In this document: piece after piece, positions 39,358 to 47,582 of the stretch
How positions within the stretch are numbered: the stretch's first letter is position 1
Layout of the letters: each line of letters starts with the position of its first letter
NCBI RefSeq assembly: GCF_013868135.1
Contig: NZ_JACEMU010000016.1
Location: 124,001-188,000, forward strand
Direction of reading: 5' to 3'
Length of the DNA stretch: 64,000 nt
Source: Paracoccus sp. S1E-3
GTDB lineage: Bacteria > Pseudomonadota > Alphaproteobacteria > Rhodobacterales > Rhodobacteraceae
Notes under the pieces: generated by a model
What the model was told of the DNA's origin: nothing
The model's input: only the letters and a program-made list of their open reading frames with translations
Databases searched by the model: none
Made by a program: the position numbers and the translations under genes

Positions 39358-40646
39358 TCGCGCTGATGCTGGGGGCCTTCCTGCTCTTTCTGGTCATCGG
39401 CGTGCCGGTCGCCTTCGCGCTTGGCCTCGCCGCCTTCACCGCGCTGGGACTGACCGGAGCCTATCCGCTGATCGTCATCCCGAAAGAGATGTTTTCCGGC
39501 CTCGACAGTTTTCCCCTGCTGGCGGTGCCCTTCTTCATCCTCGCCGCCGAGATCATGTCGGTCGGCGCGATTTCGATGTCGCTTCTGCGCTTCGCCACCC
39601 AGTTCGTCGGCCATCTGCGCGGCGGTCTGGGCTATGCCAATGTGATCAGCCAGACGCTGTTCGCGGGCATCTCCGGCTCGGCCCTCGCGGATGCGGCGGG
39701 GCCGGGCGCGATGATGACGCGGATGATGGAAAAGGGCGGCTATGATCGCGCCTATGCCGGCGCGCTGACGATTTCCAGCGCGGTGGTCGGGCCGATTATC
39801 CCGCCCTCGATCACCATGATCATCTATGCGCTTCAGGATCAGAACGTCTCGGTCGGGTCACTGTTCATGGCCGGGATCCTTCCGGGCCTGCTGATTTCCT
39901 GCGCCATGGCCGGGGTAAACTGGTGGATCAGCCGCAAGCGCAACTATATCGGCCGCGACCCGCGCCCCGACCGCGCGACCATGCTGCGCAACACCGTCCA
40001 CGCCATCCCCTCGCTGTTGCTGATCGTGCTGATCGTCGGCGGCATCCGCAGCGGCATCACCACGCCCACCGAGGCATCGGTCATGGCGGTCTTCTATGCG
40101 CTGCTGGTCAGCACGCTGGTCTATCGCAGCATGGGCTGGCGCGATCTGTGGATCGCGGCGCGCCGCGCGGCGGTGATGTCGGTGGCGGTGCTGCTGATCC
40201 TCGCCTCGGCCCGCGCCTTCGCCTGGGTGCTGATCATCGAGGGCGTGCCGCAGGCGCTCGCCGATTATGTCATCGCCCTGAACCTGCCGCCCGTCGCTTT
40301 CCTGCTGGCGGTGAACCTGCTGCTGCTGGTCTTCGGGATGTTCATGGACCCGCTGCCGGGGGTGATGATCCTGGTCCCGATCCTCGCCCCCATCGCCTAC
40401 GCGCTTGGCATCGCGCCCAACCATTTCGCCATGGTGGTGATCGTGAACCTGACCTTCGGGCTGCTGACGCCGCCGGTGGGTGGGCTGATCTTCGTGATCG
40501 CTGCGGCGACGAACCAGAAACCCGCCGCCCTGATCCGCCAGTTGCCGCCGTTCTTTCTGGCGGCGCTTCTGGTGCTGCTGGTGCTGACATTCGTGCCCGC
40601 CCTGTCGACCTGGCTGCCCGCCGCCAGCGGCTATGGCGGCGGCTAG
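39354..40646 (+). CDS. dctM: TRAP transporter large permease DctM
   Basis: 430 aa, about twelve membrane helices. Characteristic AGISGSALADAAGPGAMM and PPSITMIIYAL motifs near the helical hairpins, and TPPVGGLIFV near the C-terminus. It is the Na+-coupled carrier of the TRAP transporter. Its TAG stop shares the palindrome CTAG with the stop of the convergent MFS gene. Confidence 0.93.
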   Translation: MIALMLGAFLLFLVIGVPVAFALGLAAFTALGLTGAYPLIVIPKEMFSGLDSFPLLAVPFFILAAEIMSVGAISMSLLRFATQFVGHLRGGLGYANVISQTLFAGISGSALADAAGPGAMMTRMMEKGGYDRAYAGALTISSAVVGPIIPPSITMIIYALQDQNVSVGSLFMAGILPGLLISCAMAGVNWWISRKRNYIGRDPRPDRATMLRNTVHAIPSLLLIVLIVGGIRSGITTPTEASVMAVFYALLVSTLVYRSMGWRDLWIAARRAAVMSVAVLLILASARAFAWVLIIEGVPQALADYVIALNLPPVAFLLAVNLLLLVFGMFMDPLPGVMILVPILAPIAYALGIAPNHFAMVVIVNLTFGLLTPPVGGLIFVIAAATNQKPAALIRQLPPFFLAALLVLLVLTFVPALSTWLPAASGYGGG

Positions 40647-41899
40647 ATCTCGGGCTGGTCGCCGGTGGTGAGGGTGGCGCGGGCCTCGGCCTCGGGGACC
40701 GCGACCATCGCCGCCTCGCGCGGCAGGAAGATCGTCAGCACGCCCATCAGCGGCATCCACGCGCAGAGCCGATAGACAAATTCCACCCCCTGATGGTCGG
40801 CGATCACACCCAGAACGGCGGCGGCGATCCCGCCCATGCCGAAGGCGAAGCCGAAGAATATCCCGGCGATCAGCCCGACGCGGCCCGGCACCAGTTCCTG
40901 CGCGAAAACCACGATAGCCGGGAAGGCCGATGCGAGGATCACCCCGATGATGACCGTCAGCACCCCCGTCGCCGCCAGCCCGGCATAGGGCAGCGCCAGC
41001 GTGAAGGGCAGTACGCCCAGGATGGAGATCCAGATCACCGTCAGCGGCCGGAAGCGATCCCCAAGGGGACCGCCAAGGATCACCCCCACGGCCATCGCGG
41101 CCAGAAACAGGAACAGCATGATCTGCGACTGCTGCTGGGTCAGGCCGAATTTCTCGATCAGGAAGAAGGTGTAATAGCTGGTGATCGAGGCGGTGTAGAT
41201 GTTCTTGGAAAAGGTCAGCAGCGCCAGAATGACGATCGCCTGCCGCACCCGCGCTCGCGACAGGCCATGCGGGCGCATGGCCTTCCGCCGCCCCGCCGAC
41301 GCGCGCATATAGGCGGCATACCACGCCCCCACCCGCGACAGGATCACGATGCCAAGCGCCGCCAGCGCCGTGAACCAAAGGATCGATCCGCGCCCCTGCG
41401 GCACCACAATGAACGCTGCCAGCAGTGGCCCCAGCGCCGTGCCCGCATTGCCGCCGACCTGAAAGAAGGACTGCGCCGTCCCGTAACGCCCGCCCGAGGC
41501 CATGCGCGCCACCCGGCTCGCCTCGGGGTGGAAAATGGCCGAGCCGATGCCGATCAGCATCGCCCCAGTGACCAGCATCGCATAGCCGGGCGCCGTCGCC
41601 AGCGCCACCAGCCCCAGCAGCGACGAGGCCATGCCGAGCGGCAACGACATCGGCATCGGGCGGCGGTCGGTGATCGCGCCCACGGCGGGCTGCAACAGCG
41701 AGGCCGTGCCCTGAAAGGCAAAAGTCAGAAAGCCGATCTGCCAGAACTGCAACGAGAACTCGGATTTGAGCAGCGGATAGATCGCAGCCAGCAGCGACTG
41801 CATGACGTCGTTCAGCATGTGGCACAGACTGATGGCGACAAGGATCAGCCAAGTGGTGCGTTCCGGCCGGTCGGCGGGAAGGGAAGCGGAATGGGACAT
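40643..41899 (-). CDS. MFS transporter, fosmidomycin-resistance (Fsr) type
   Basis: 418 aa with twelve predicted membrane spans. MFS A-motif-like QPAVGAITDRRP and GGPLGDRFRP lie in loops 2-3 and 8-9. The N-terminus LVAISLCHMLNDVMQSLLAAIYPLLK is characteristic of the Fsr family of drug exporters. The start is the ATG at 41899 with AGAGG upstream. The true substrate is unknown. Confidence 0.86.
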   Translation of the reverse strand: MSHSASLPADRPERTTWLILVAISLCHMLNDVMQSLLAAIYPLLKSEFSLQFWQIGFLTFAFQGTASLLQPAVGAITDRRPMPMSLPLGMASSLLGLVALATAPGYAMLVTGAMLIGIGSAIFHPEASRVARMASGGRYGTAQSFFQVGGNAGTALGPLLAAFIVVPQGRGSILWFTALAALGIVILSRVGAWYAAYMRASAGRRKAMRPHGLSRARVRQAIVILALLTFSKNIYTASITSYYTFFLIEKFGLTQQQSQIMLFLFLAAMAVGVILGGPLGDRFRPLTVIWISILGVLPFTLALPYAGLAATGVLTVIIGVILASAFPAIVVFAQELVPGRVGLIAGIFFGFAFGMGGIAAAVLGVIADHQGVEFVYRLCAWMPLMGVLTIFLPREAAMVAVPEAEARATLTTGDQPEI

Positions 41900-42039
41900 G
41901 GGGAAACCTCTCGGGCGCTGTTGTTCCGCCACGGGCGCCCTGCGTCAAGATGGCGCACGCCCCGATGCGCCAAAAGAACGGCGGCGCGGCAGGAATGTCC
42001 CGCCGCGCCGCGCCCGTTTTGTCGGTCTGTTGAGCCTGG

Positions 42040-42474
42040 TCAGTTGAAGGCGTTGATCAGGTTGATGACCGCGAGAATTTTCTGCGTGTTCCGGTCGACA
42101 CGATAGGCCCGGTCGCCGTCGCGATAGTAATCCCAGTTGTCGCGGTCATCCCAGCCATAGCGATCGATATCGCGGATGATGGTATAATCGCCCACGCGGA
42201 TCACATCGCCCACGCGGCGATAGACGCGGTCGTAGTCGCGATCATGCTTGCGCGCCTGACCGGGGGGCACGCAGGGCGGGTCTTTCTTGGCCAGTCCGGG
42301 CGGGCAATTGCCGACAACGATCACGTTGCGATGGCGGTCGACGTCACCCCGGCGCTGTTCGCCGCCTTTGTTGCCGCGGCCATTCCCCTTGCCATTGCCG
42401 GGATCGGCCAGCACCGGCGTCGCCGCGACCGATGCCAGCACGATCATCGCCGTCATATAGGATCCGAGCTTCAT
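42040..42474 (-). CDS. Small secreted protein, RcnB-like
   Basis: 144 aa. Signal peptide MKLGSYMTAMIVLASVAATPVLA, a Gly/Asn/Arg-rich stretch, then VVGNCPPGLAKKDPPCVPPGQARK, a motif common in small periplasmic proteins of Rhodobacteraceae, and a C-terminal segment with VYRRVGDVIRVGDY reminiscent of RcnB. Two Cys could form a disulfide. AGGAGCGCAAG precedes the ATG. Function not established. Confidence 0.75.
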   Translation of the reverse strand: MKLGSYMTAMIVLASVAATPVLADPGNGKGNGRGNKGGEQRRGDVDRHRNVIVVGNCPPGLAKKDPPCVPPGQARKHDRDYDRVYRRVGDVIRVGDYTIIRDIDRYGWDDRDNWDYYRDGDRAYRVDRNTQKILAVINLINAFN

Positions 42475-42836
42475 CTTGCGCTCCTGAATAGTTGTTTCAG
42501 CGCTATAACGCCGACCGGGTTGATTCCGAACCGAGCGGTCCTCGCATCGGCGGGAATTTGCCGGCAGGCCAAAGCCACGCCGCGCGCCGGATCGACCTCG
42601 GGCAGACCAAGCGCGAATGTCGGATCATGGGGCCGCGCCGCCGCTCAACACCTGTCTGTGGGCATCCCGATGCGGCAGCAAGGGGCTGTTTCCCGCGGAT
42701 CGGCATTCGGCAATCCGGGCGCCAGCAGATCAGACGGATATTCTTTCGCCAGATCCGCGTCAGGTCAGCGATCCGGCCGCATGGACGACAGCAGCCCGCA
42801 ATCAGCCCGCTTATGCGCCCACGGAAAATGGAAATC
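42475..42836. other. Chromosomal spacer left of the island
   Basis: About 360 bp between the RcnB-like gene and the left attachment repeat. A TTATAG -10-like box on the minus strand near 42504 may serve the RcnB-like gene. No coding frame on either strand is convincing. Confidence 0.5.
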
Positions 42837-42850
42837 TGGTGGAGCCGAGG
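42837..42850. repeat. Left attachment repeat (tRNA-Ala 3' end copy)
   Basis: TGGTGGAGCCGAGG, identical to the 14 bp that encode the 3' end (including CCA) of the tRNA-Ala gene at 62492-62505. It lies in direct orientation 120 bp upstream of the integrase, as expected for the displaced tRNA end after integration. Confidence 0.85.
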
Positions 42851-42970
42851 TCCACGGATCGAGTGTCCGAGGTCGTCCGTCGAAGTCTCGCAAACTGCTG
42901 AAATTGTGTTACTAATCGCAAGTCCATCGTCCAGAGATTTCCACTTGCGTCCGCCACTATCCATGTCAAG

Positions 42971-44185
42971 GTGGGGGAAGAGATGGTGGACAGACTAGGT
43001 ATGGTTACCCAAAACGCGCGTAGGCCGCAGAAGGCGCTCACGGCCATGATGGTGAAGAACGCCAGTACGCCGGGCAAGTACTTCGACGGCAACGGCCTCT
43101 ACCTTCGCGTCGAGCCGAACGGCACCAAATTCTGGGTGCAGAGGATCGTGATACTCGGCAAGCGGCGCGAGCTCGGCCTGGGCAGCGTTACGCTCGTCTC
43201 ACTGGCCGAGGCCCGCGAGAAGGCGCTGGCGAATCGCAAGATGGCCCGGGAGGGTGGCGACCCACTCGCAGCTCGGCGCGAGCAGCAGGCCGTCATGACA
43301 TTCGAGCAGGCCAGCCGACATGTACACGAATTGCACGCGCCGACGTGGCGCAATGCCAAGCATCGCCGCGACTTCATCTCGTCCCTGGAACGCTATGCCT
43401 TCCCGTTCATCGGCAAGCTGCCAGCTTCGAAGGTGGCGGCGGCCGACGTGCTGCGCGTCTTGACGCCGATCTGGACCGAAAAGCCCGAGACGGCGCGCCG
43501 CGTGCGCCAGCGTATTGGCACTGTGCTGAAATGGGCCGTGGCGCAGGGGTGGCGGCAGGACAATCCTGCCGACAGCATCACACAAGCGCTGCCGAAAGTC
43601 GGCAAGTCTCAAGTCCACCGGAAGTCGCTGCCCTACACTGACATCGCCGACTGCGTGGCGGCGATCCGGCAGTCTCGCGCCATGACGTCGACGAAGCTGG
43701 CGCTGGAATTCCTCGTTCTGACCGCAGCGCGATCTGGCGAGGTCCGGGATGCCGTATGGGACGAGATAGACCTGGACAACAGGCTTTGGGTCATTCCGGC
43801 GGCGCGCATGAAGGCCAAGCGCGCCCATCGCGTGCCGCTGTCGGCGCCAGCCCTCACCATCCTGAACGACGCCCGTGCGTTCGGCGACGGCTCCAAAGTC
43901 GTCTTCCCCGGCACCCGATACGGCGTGCCCCTGTCGGACATGACACTTTCGAAATTGGTGAAAGAGCTTGGCTTCGACGCTGACGTGCACGGCTTCCGGA
44001 CCTCCTTCCGGACATGGGTTCAGGAGCAAACTGACTATCCGCGCGAAGTGGCTGAGGCGGCGCTGGCGCACGCCGTCGGCGATGCTGTCGAGCAGGCCTA
44101 CGCGCGGTCCGATATGCTTGATCGGCGGCGGCAGATGATGGACGCATGGGCGGAGTATCTCAGTCATGGGCGTCGAGATGGCTAA
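42971..44185 (+). CDS. int: Tyrosine-type site-specific integrase (DUF4102 arm domain)
   Basis: 404 aa. The N-terminal arm-binding DUF4102-type domain (KNASTPGKYFDGNGLYLRVEPNGTK...) is followed by a core-binding SAM-like domain (about 110-200) and a catalytic domain with Arg (LTAARSGEVRDAVW, about 254), HGFR (about 340-343), LAHAVGD and the nucleophile Tyr in QAYARSD (about 376). All catalytic positions appear intact. Such integrases recombine at tRNA 3' ends, matching the 14-bp tRNA-Ala repeat just upstream. Confidence 0.93.
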   Translation: MGEEMVDRLGMVTQNARRPQKALTAMMVKNASTPGKYFDGNGLYLRVEPNGTKFWVQRIVILGKRRELGLGSVTLVSLAEAREKALANRKMAREGGDPLAARREQQAVMTFEQASRHVHELHAPTWRNAKHRRDFISSLERYAFPFIGKLPASKVAAADVLRVLTPIWTEKPETARRVRQRIGTVLKWAVAQGWRQDNPADSITQALPKVGKSQVHRKSLPYTDIADCVAAIRQSRAMTSTKLALEFLVLTAARSGEVRDAVWDEIDLDNRLWVIPAARMKAKRAHRVPLSAPALTILNDARAFGDGSKVVFPGTRYGVPLSDMTLSKLVKELGFDADVHGFRTSFRTWVQEQTDYPREVAEAALAHAVGDAVEQAYARSDMLDRRRQMMDAWAEYLSHGRRDG

Positions 44186-45215
44186 ACAGTCCAAAGCCCG
44201 GAGCCGACGGGCAACGGCCCAAAGAAAGTCGTCTCGAGAACCAGCGCACGCTGCGCCCAGCTTCGCCGACATCGCATGGCGCGTGTTTGATCCCGCGACT
44301 GTCGCCGCCATTCTCACCGAGGGCGGCAGCGAGGCATTCCCACACCAACACGAGCTCCTGCTCAGAGCATTTGGCGGCTGGGTCATAGCGCCTGCCAATG
44401 ACAAGATGAGAAAATTGGCTATTCGCATCGGAGTTCGCCATTGGCTGGCCGATGCCGAAAAAGCGGTCCTGCGGAAACCGCCAGAAGGATGGGCAAAGGC
44501 CGATGTCGAAGCGCGACAGACCTTAGGCGACGACTTTTTGCGCGAGGCCTATTACGGCCTCGGTGGTGCGGCAGTGCTCGGCTCCAGTTCATCGAGTACC
44601 TATAGGAGCAGGGTGAAACGCTCACAGCTCGATGCGCTCGAAACCTTTATTGAGGTACTTGAATCAGCCCACCGCGTCTACCTGTCGGATGACAGCAAAA
44701 AGTCGCTCAAGCCGTCGACGATCAATTCCTATTTTAATAGGCTCAAGCCGAATTGCGAACAGCCAAACCTTACGTTGCGATCTTCGAAGAAGGATGAGGA
44801 TGGAACAAAGGGTGTATTGCTTAAATACGATTCGCTGCGACGAAAAAAATATTTGGACGTTCCGCGCGCGGTTTTGACATACGCTGCTTTCTTAACTCAC
44901 CTGGGCAATAAACCGGTTGAAAGCGACCGGCCGATTTCCGGCACATTGCTTGAGAAATTTATGGATCCCGACTGGAAGTTAGACTTTGATGGCCAGTCCG
45001 CTACTCAAGCGTGGCTCTCATCCGCAGTTTTCATTCGCGACAAGATACTGCCCATATTCGATGGTGACAGGTTTGAGCTGACGGGCGGCCCATTCGACGA
45101 CAGCGATGCCGCTGCCCGCTTCGTTCAGGGATTGCGCCAGAGCCGACGGAAGCCGCCGGCGCCACGACCCTCGCCGAGCCGCGAAAAGGCGTTGGCTAAA
45201 TCCACCCGCCGCTGA
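44178..45215 (+). CDS. Unknown island protein
   Basis: About 345 aa, not recognised. Basic N-terminus (MAKQSKARSRRATAQRKSS), then mostly helical and soluble; a Ser-rich patch (GSSSSSTYRSRVKRSQLDAL, about 142) and a Lys/Arg-rich, Pro-rich C-terminus that could bind nucleic acid. It overlaps the end of int by 8 nt (start 44178) or 20 nt (ATG at 44166), so it is probably coexpressed with the integrase. GC content falls noticeably within the gene. No catalytic motif was identified. Confidence 0.65.
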   Translation: MAKQSKARSRRATAQRKSSREPAHAAPSFADIAWRVFDPATVAAILTEGGSEAFPHQHELLLRAFGGWVIAPANDKMRKLAIRIGVRHWLADAEKAVLRKPPEGWAKADVEARQTLGDDFLREAYYGLGGAAVLGSSSSSTYRSRVKRSQLDALETFIEVLESAHRVYLSDDSKKSLKPSTINSYFNRLKPNCEQPNLTLRSSKKDEDGTKGVLLKYDSLRRKKYLDVPRAVLTYAAFLTHLGNKPVESDRPISGTLLEKFMDPDWKLDFDGQSATQAWLSSAVFIRDKILPIFDGDRFELTGGPFDDSDAAARFVQGLRQSRRKPPAPRPSPSREKALAKSTRR

Positions 45216-45337
45216 TCGCCAGGCGAGCCTTGACGCTGGATCAGGCTCGCCAATGGCAAACGTTCCGAGCGCGCTACGCTTCAGCGCCCACGTCGACCGC
45301 CTATCGACGGGGCGAGATGCTACAAGACGCGCTAGTC

Positions 45338-45352
45338 GGATTCCTTGAATCC
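45338..45352. repeat. GGATTC-N3-GAATCC palindrome, copy 1
   Basis: GGATTCCTTGAATCC. Together with the next 6 bases it pairs as a long inverted repeat with 45468-45488 (19 of 21 positions). Confidence 0.8.
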
Positions 45353-45361
45353 AATAGTTGC

Positions 45362-45376
45362 GGATTCCGGTAATCC
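45362..45376. repeat. GGATTC-N3-TAATCC palindrome, copy 2 (degenerate)
   Basis: GGATTCCGGTAATCC, one base off the perfect palindrome, 24 bp from copy 1 start to start. Confidence 0.65.
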
Positions 45377-45473
45377 GCTGAAGCACAAGGTCTACAGCAG
45401 CAAGTTCAGCACAGAAACGCGGCAGACCGTTGTCGGATGCGACGAAACCCCGCAAAGTACTGAATTAACTATT

Positions 45474-45488
45474 GGATTCATTGAATCC
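45474..45488. repeat. GGATTC-N3-GAATCC palindrome, copy 3
   Basis: GGATTCATTGAATCC, about 80 bp upstream of the alpA-type gene. Confidence 0.8.
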
Positions 45489-45571
45489 GCATTAGTAATT
45501 TGAAAGGCGGAAAAGGCGGGGAGGGCAGGAATGTAAAGGATCTTCGGTAACAAAGCATGAAAGGCTTACCG

Positions 45572-45799
45572 ATGACCAACACTCCTACTGAACCAAAAAC
45601 ACACGACCCGCTGCTTCGACTCAGAAACATCATCGGGCCCTACGGCATACTGCCGGTCTCGCGCAGCACGTTTTACGCGCTCGTCGCTGCCGGAAAGATC
45701 CCCAAGGCCTGTAAGCTCTCCGCCCGCATCTCTGCATGGCGAGAAAGTGACATCCTCGCCTACATCGCAAGCGCGGAGGCGGATGATGCCGGACGATAA
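45572..45799 (+). CDS. AlpA-family HTH protein (excisionase/regulator type)
   Basis: 75 aa from the ATG at 45572 (AAAGG upstream); 80 aa if the ATG at 45557 is used. A MerR-like winged helix typical of AlpA proteins: ILPVSRSTFYALVAAGKIPK, then ISAWRESDILAYI. AlpA proteins regulate excision genes of prophages, satellites and islands, often binding palindromes near their own gene. It overlaps the following HUH-like gene by 17 nt, forming a two-gene unit. Confidence 0.85.
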   Translation: MTNTPTEPKTHDPLLRLRNIIGPYGILPVSRSTFYALVAAGKIPKACKLSARISAWRESDILAYIASAEADDAGR

Positions 45800-46595
45800 G
45801 GGTTACATGACGCCGGAGGAGCACGCAGACCGCCTGCTGAAGTCTCTCAAGGGCATCAAGGCAGCCGTCCCGCTCCGCCGCGACTTGAAGCACTGCCGCG
45901 ACGGACAATGGCCCTGCGGGCTGCAGTCCTGCCGTCTTTGCCGAGAAACCTACCAGGGCGCGTTCGCGCGCGCCCTGCGTCGGGCTTTGAAGGACGATGG
46001 TGAAGCCCTGCTTATCACCATCATACCTGAAGACGGATGGTGCCCGCTGGGCAGGCTTGGCGACTTCGACTTCAACGCGTTCGTCAAACGCCACCTGCAA
46101 AAGATCGGGCGGGTGCTTCCAGACGATGTCGTCTACGCGGGTGGCGTAGACGTGGCCTACCTGTCGTTTCGCGGCGATCCGGTCAACTGGCAGGTGCACA
46201 TTCATCTGGTGGCGAAGACGACCACTACCTCTCGAGATGAGGTCGCAGCGGCTCTGAGGGCAGTGTACCCGAACGTCGAGGACAAGGACATCTATCAGGC
46301 CGTCGACGTCCGGTTTATAAAAAAAGGAAAGTTGAAGAAAACTGGGCGGTACTGCTCGAAGTCGTTTTTCTGTCAGAGGCTTACCTACACCGCCACGAGT
46401 CTGGGCAGGGCAGACTTCCGTCAATCGGTCAAGCCCCCTCCGATCCTTACTGCCCAGCAGGACCTGGAGCTTCAGCTAGCGTGGTCCGATCTAAAGGTCG
46501 GTAGCCTGCTGATGTTCAGGGGGTTGCGGCGGAAGAGGAGTGCCGACATCGGCAAGATGCGTTTGGAGTTCATGTCGCGTCGAAAACGTGTGTGA
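45783..46595 (+). CDS. HUH-endonuclease-like (Rep/relaxase-type) protein
   Basis: 270 aa. An N-terminal Cys cluster (CRDGQWPCGLQSCRLC, about 38-53) may bind zinc. The centre has hydrophobic residues around a His-x-His pair (WQVHIHLVAK, His about 139 and 141), the layout of motif 2 of rolling-circle Rep and mobilisation HUH nucleases, and a later Tyr (GRYCSKSF, about 189) placed like the nucleophile. The C-terminus is basic (SRRKRV). This would nick DNA for element replication or mobilisation. The assignment rests on motif layout; the family is not recognised with certainty. Confidence 0.6.
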   Translation: MMPDDKGYMTPEEHADRLLKSLKGIKAAVPLRRDLKHCRDGQWPCGLQSCRLCRETYQGAFARALRRALKDDGEALLITIIPEDGWCPLGRLGDFDFNAFVKRHLQKIGRVLPDDVVYAGGVDVAYLSFRGDPVNWQVHIHLVAKTTTTSRDEVAAALRAVYPNVEDKDIYQAVDVRFIKKGKLKKTGRYCSKSFFCQRLTYTATSLGRADFRQSVKPPPILTAQQDLELQLAWSDLKVGSLLMFRGLRRKRSADIGKMRLEFMSRRKRV

Positions 46596-46605
46596 GAGAT
46601 CGGCT

Positions 46606-46620
46606 GGATTCTGTGAATCC
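46606..46620. repeat. GGATTC-N3-GAATCC palindrome, copy 4
   Basis: GGATTCTGTGAATCC, 11 bp after the stop of the HUH-like gene, matching the copies upstream of the alpA-type gene. Confidence 0.8.
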
Positions 46621-46939
46621 TTGAAGTTATGTTTTTTGGCCAATTTGCCAGTTGATGGCGTCTGGAGGTGTGAATAGCATGGAGGATGGGCTGGTTGGTG
46701 GTATCTGTCTGGTAAACTGCATGCCACCGGCCAGCACGTCGTCTGAACGACTGCTTAAGCAGACCTTTTGAGCGTGGCCGGTCCTGCCCACAGGCAGGTG
46801 CGGGCGCAAGTGTAGCGTTCGAAGTCGGCTTGGCTTCACTTCCCTCTCGCATGACGGACGGCATCGTCGTCGGGAAGGTTCGCGATGCGAATGGCTCTCG
46901 ATTGAAGCCGCCACAACCTCTTGACCGCATCTTTGCGGG

Positions 46940-46975
46940 CGCCCGGATTGTCATGGTCCGGGCGTTTGCTTTTTT
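46940..46975 (+). terminator. Strong intrinsic terminator in non-coding DNA
   Basis: CGCCCGGA / TCCGGGCG 8-bp stem with a 9-nt loop, followed by TTTGCTTTTTT. No coding gene ends within 340 bp upstream on this strand except the HUH-like gene. Confidence 0.8.
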
Positions 46976-47252
46976 CCAGCCGGGCGACAGGGGTCTCATC
47001 TCCCCGCGGCAGTTAGGCAACTCACCGCGACGATCGCCAGGGCCACGGAGAAGGCCGTACAGCGGCATTCTGCCTCCGCCCCACCCCCCCTTCTGCTCCG
47101 CCTTCCGGTGCCTTGTGGGCGCCGCTACGCCCGTGCGAACGGGCATGGCTCCAGTCGCCGGCCTTGCGTCCAATGCTTTCGCCGCAGGGTCGGTCGGCGG
47201 AGCAGAAAGTCGCCGGTTGCTAATCGTCGATGTTCCCGTATTGTTCTAGCCC

Positions 47253-47582
47253 ATGGCCAGACGCACGACACCCCAGGCAAAGACCGACGATGCCGCCTTT
47301 CCGGTGCGCGTGCGTTTTCATGTCGGGCCGCACGGGCTCGGGCGGACCACCTCCGCGCTGCATGACTGGCTGGACGATCAGATCGGCCGAGGGAACTATG
47401 CCGTGCACGGCGGCGGCAGGGCGGTCGGCGGCGACTGTGTGTCCCTCTATTTCCGCACCCCGACGGACGCCGATGCCTGGCACGCGGCCTTTCCCCAGTT
47501 GGAGCTGGCAGACGGCACCCGGCTTCCCGGCTACTATTCCCCGTGCTTGCCGTTCGGCCGGCCGCCCGTCGAGGATGAACCC
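47253..47582 (+). CDS. Domain of unknown function continuous with SRAP frame
   Basis: 110 codons (MARRTTPQAKTDDAAFPVRV ... LPGYYSPCLPFGRPPVEDEP) that run in frame into the SRAP gene with no intervening stop. Not recognised; the segment GPHGLGRTTSALHDWLDDQI and SLYFRTPTDADAWHAAF suggest a small folded domain. It may be a fusion partner, or a separate product if translation also starts at the internal GTG at 47583. No strong Shine-Dalgarno precedes the ATG at 47253. Confidence 0.55.

Larger units (their letters stand above)
45216..45556. promoter_or_regulatory. AT-rich control region with palindromes before alpA
   Basis: About 340 bp non-coding. It holds three GGATTC-N3-(G/T)AATCC-type palindromes and a 19/21 inverted repeat (45338-45358 with 45468-45488). 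Position upstream of an HTH gene and an HUH-like gene suggests an operator or a replication/mobilisation origin; no experiment is implied. Confidence 0.6.
46596..47252. other. Non-coding interval after the HUH-like gene
   Basis: About 650 bp without a supported coding frame. It contains palindrome copy 4 at its left end and a strong intrinsic terminator at 46940-46975 that follows 345 bp of apparently non-coding DNA, so a small RNA ending there is possible. The right half (47000-47250) is GC-rich with no recognised signal. Confidence 0.55.

Noticed and set aside
42948-42958. 11-bp match to the tRNA-Ser-like fragment as the real left end of the island
   Set aside because: It is only 12 bp from the integrase start and short enough to be chance; the 14-bp tRNA-Ala repeat is better placed and matches an intact tRNA.
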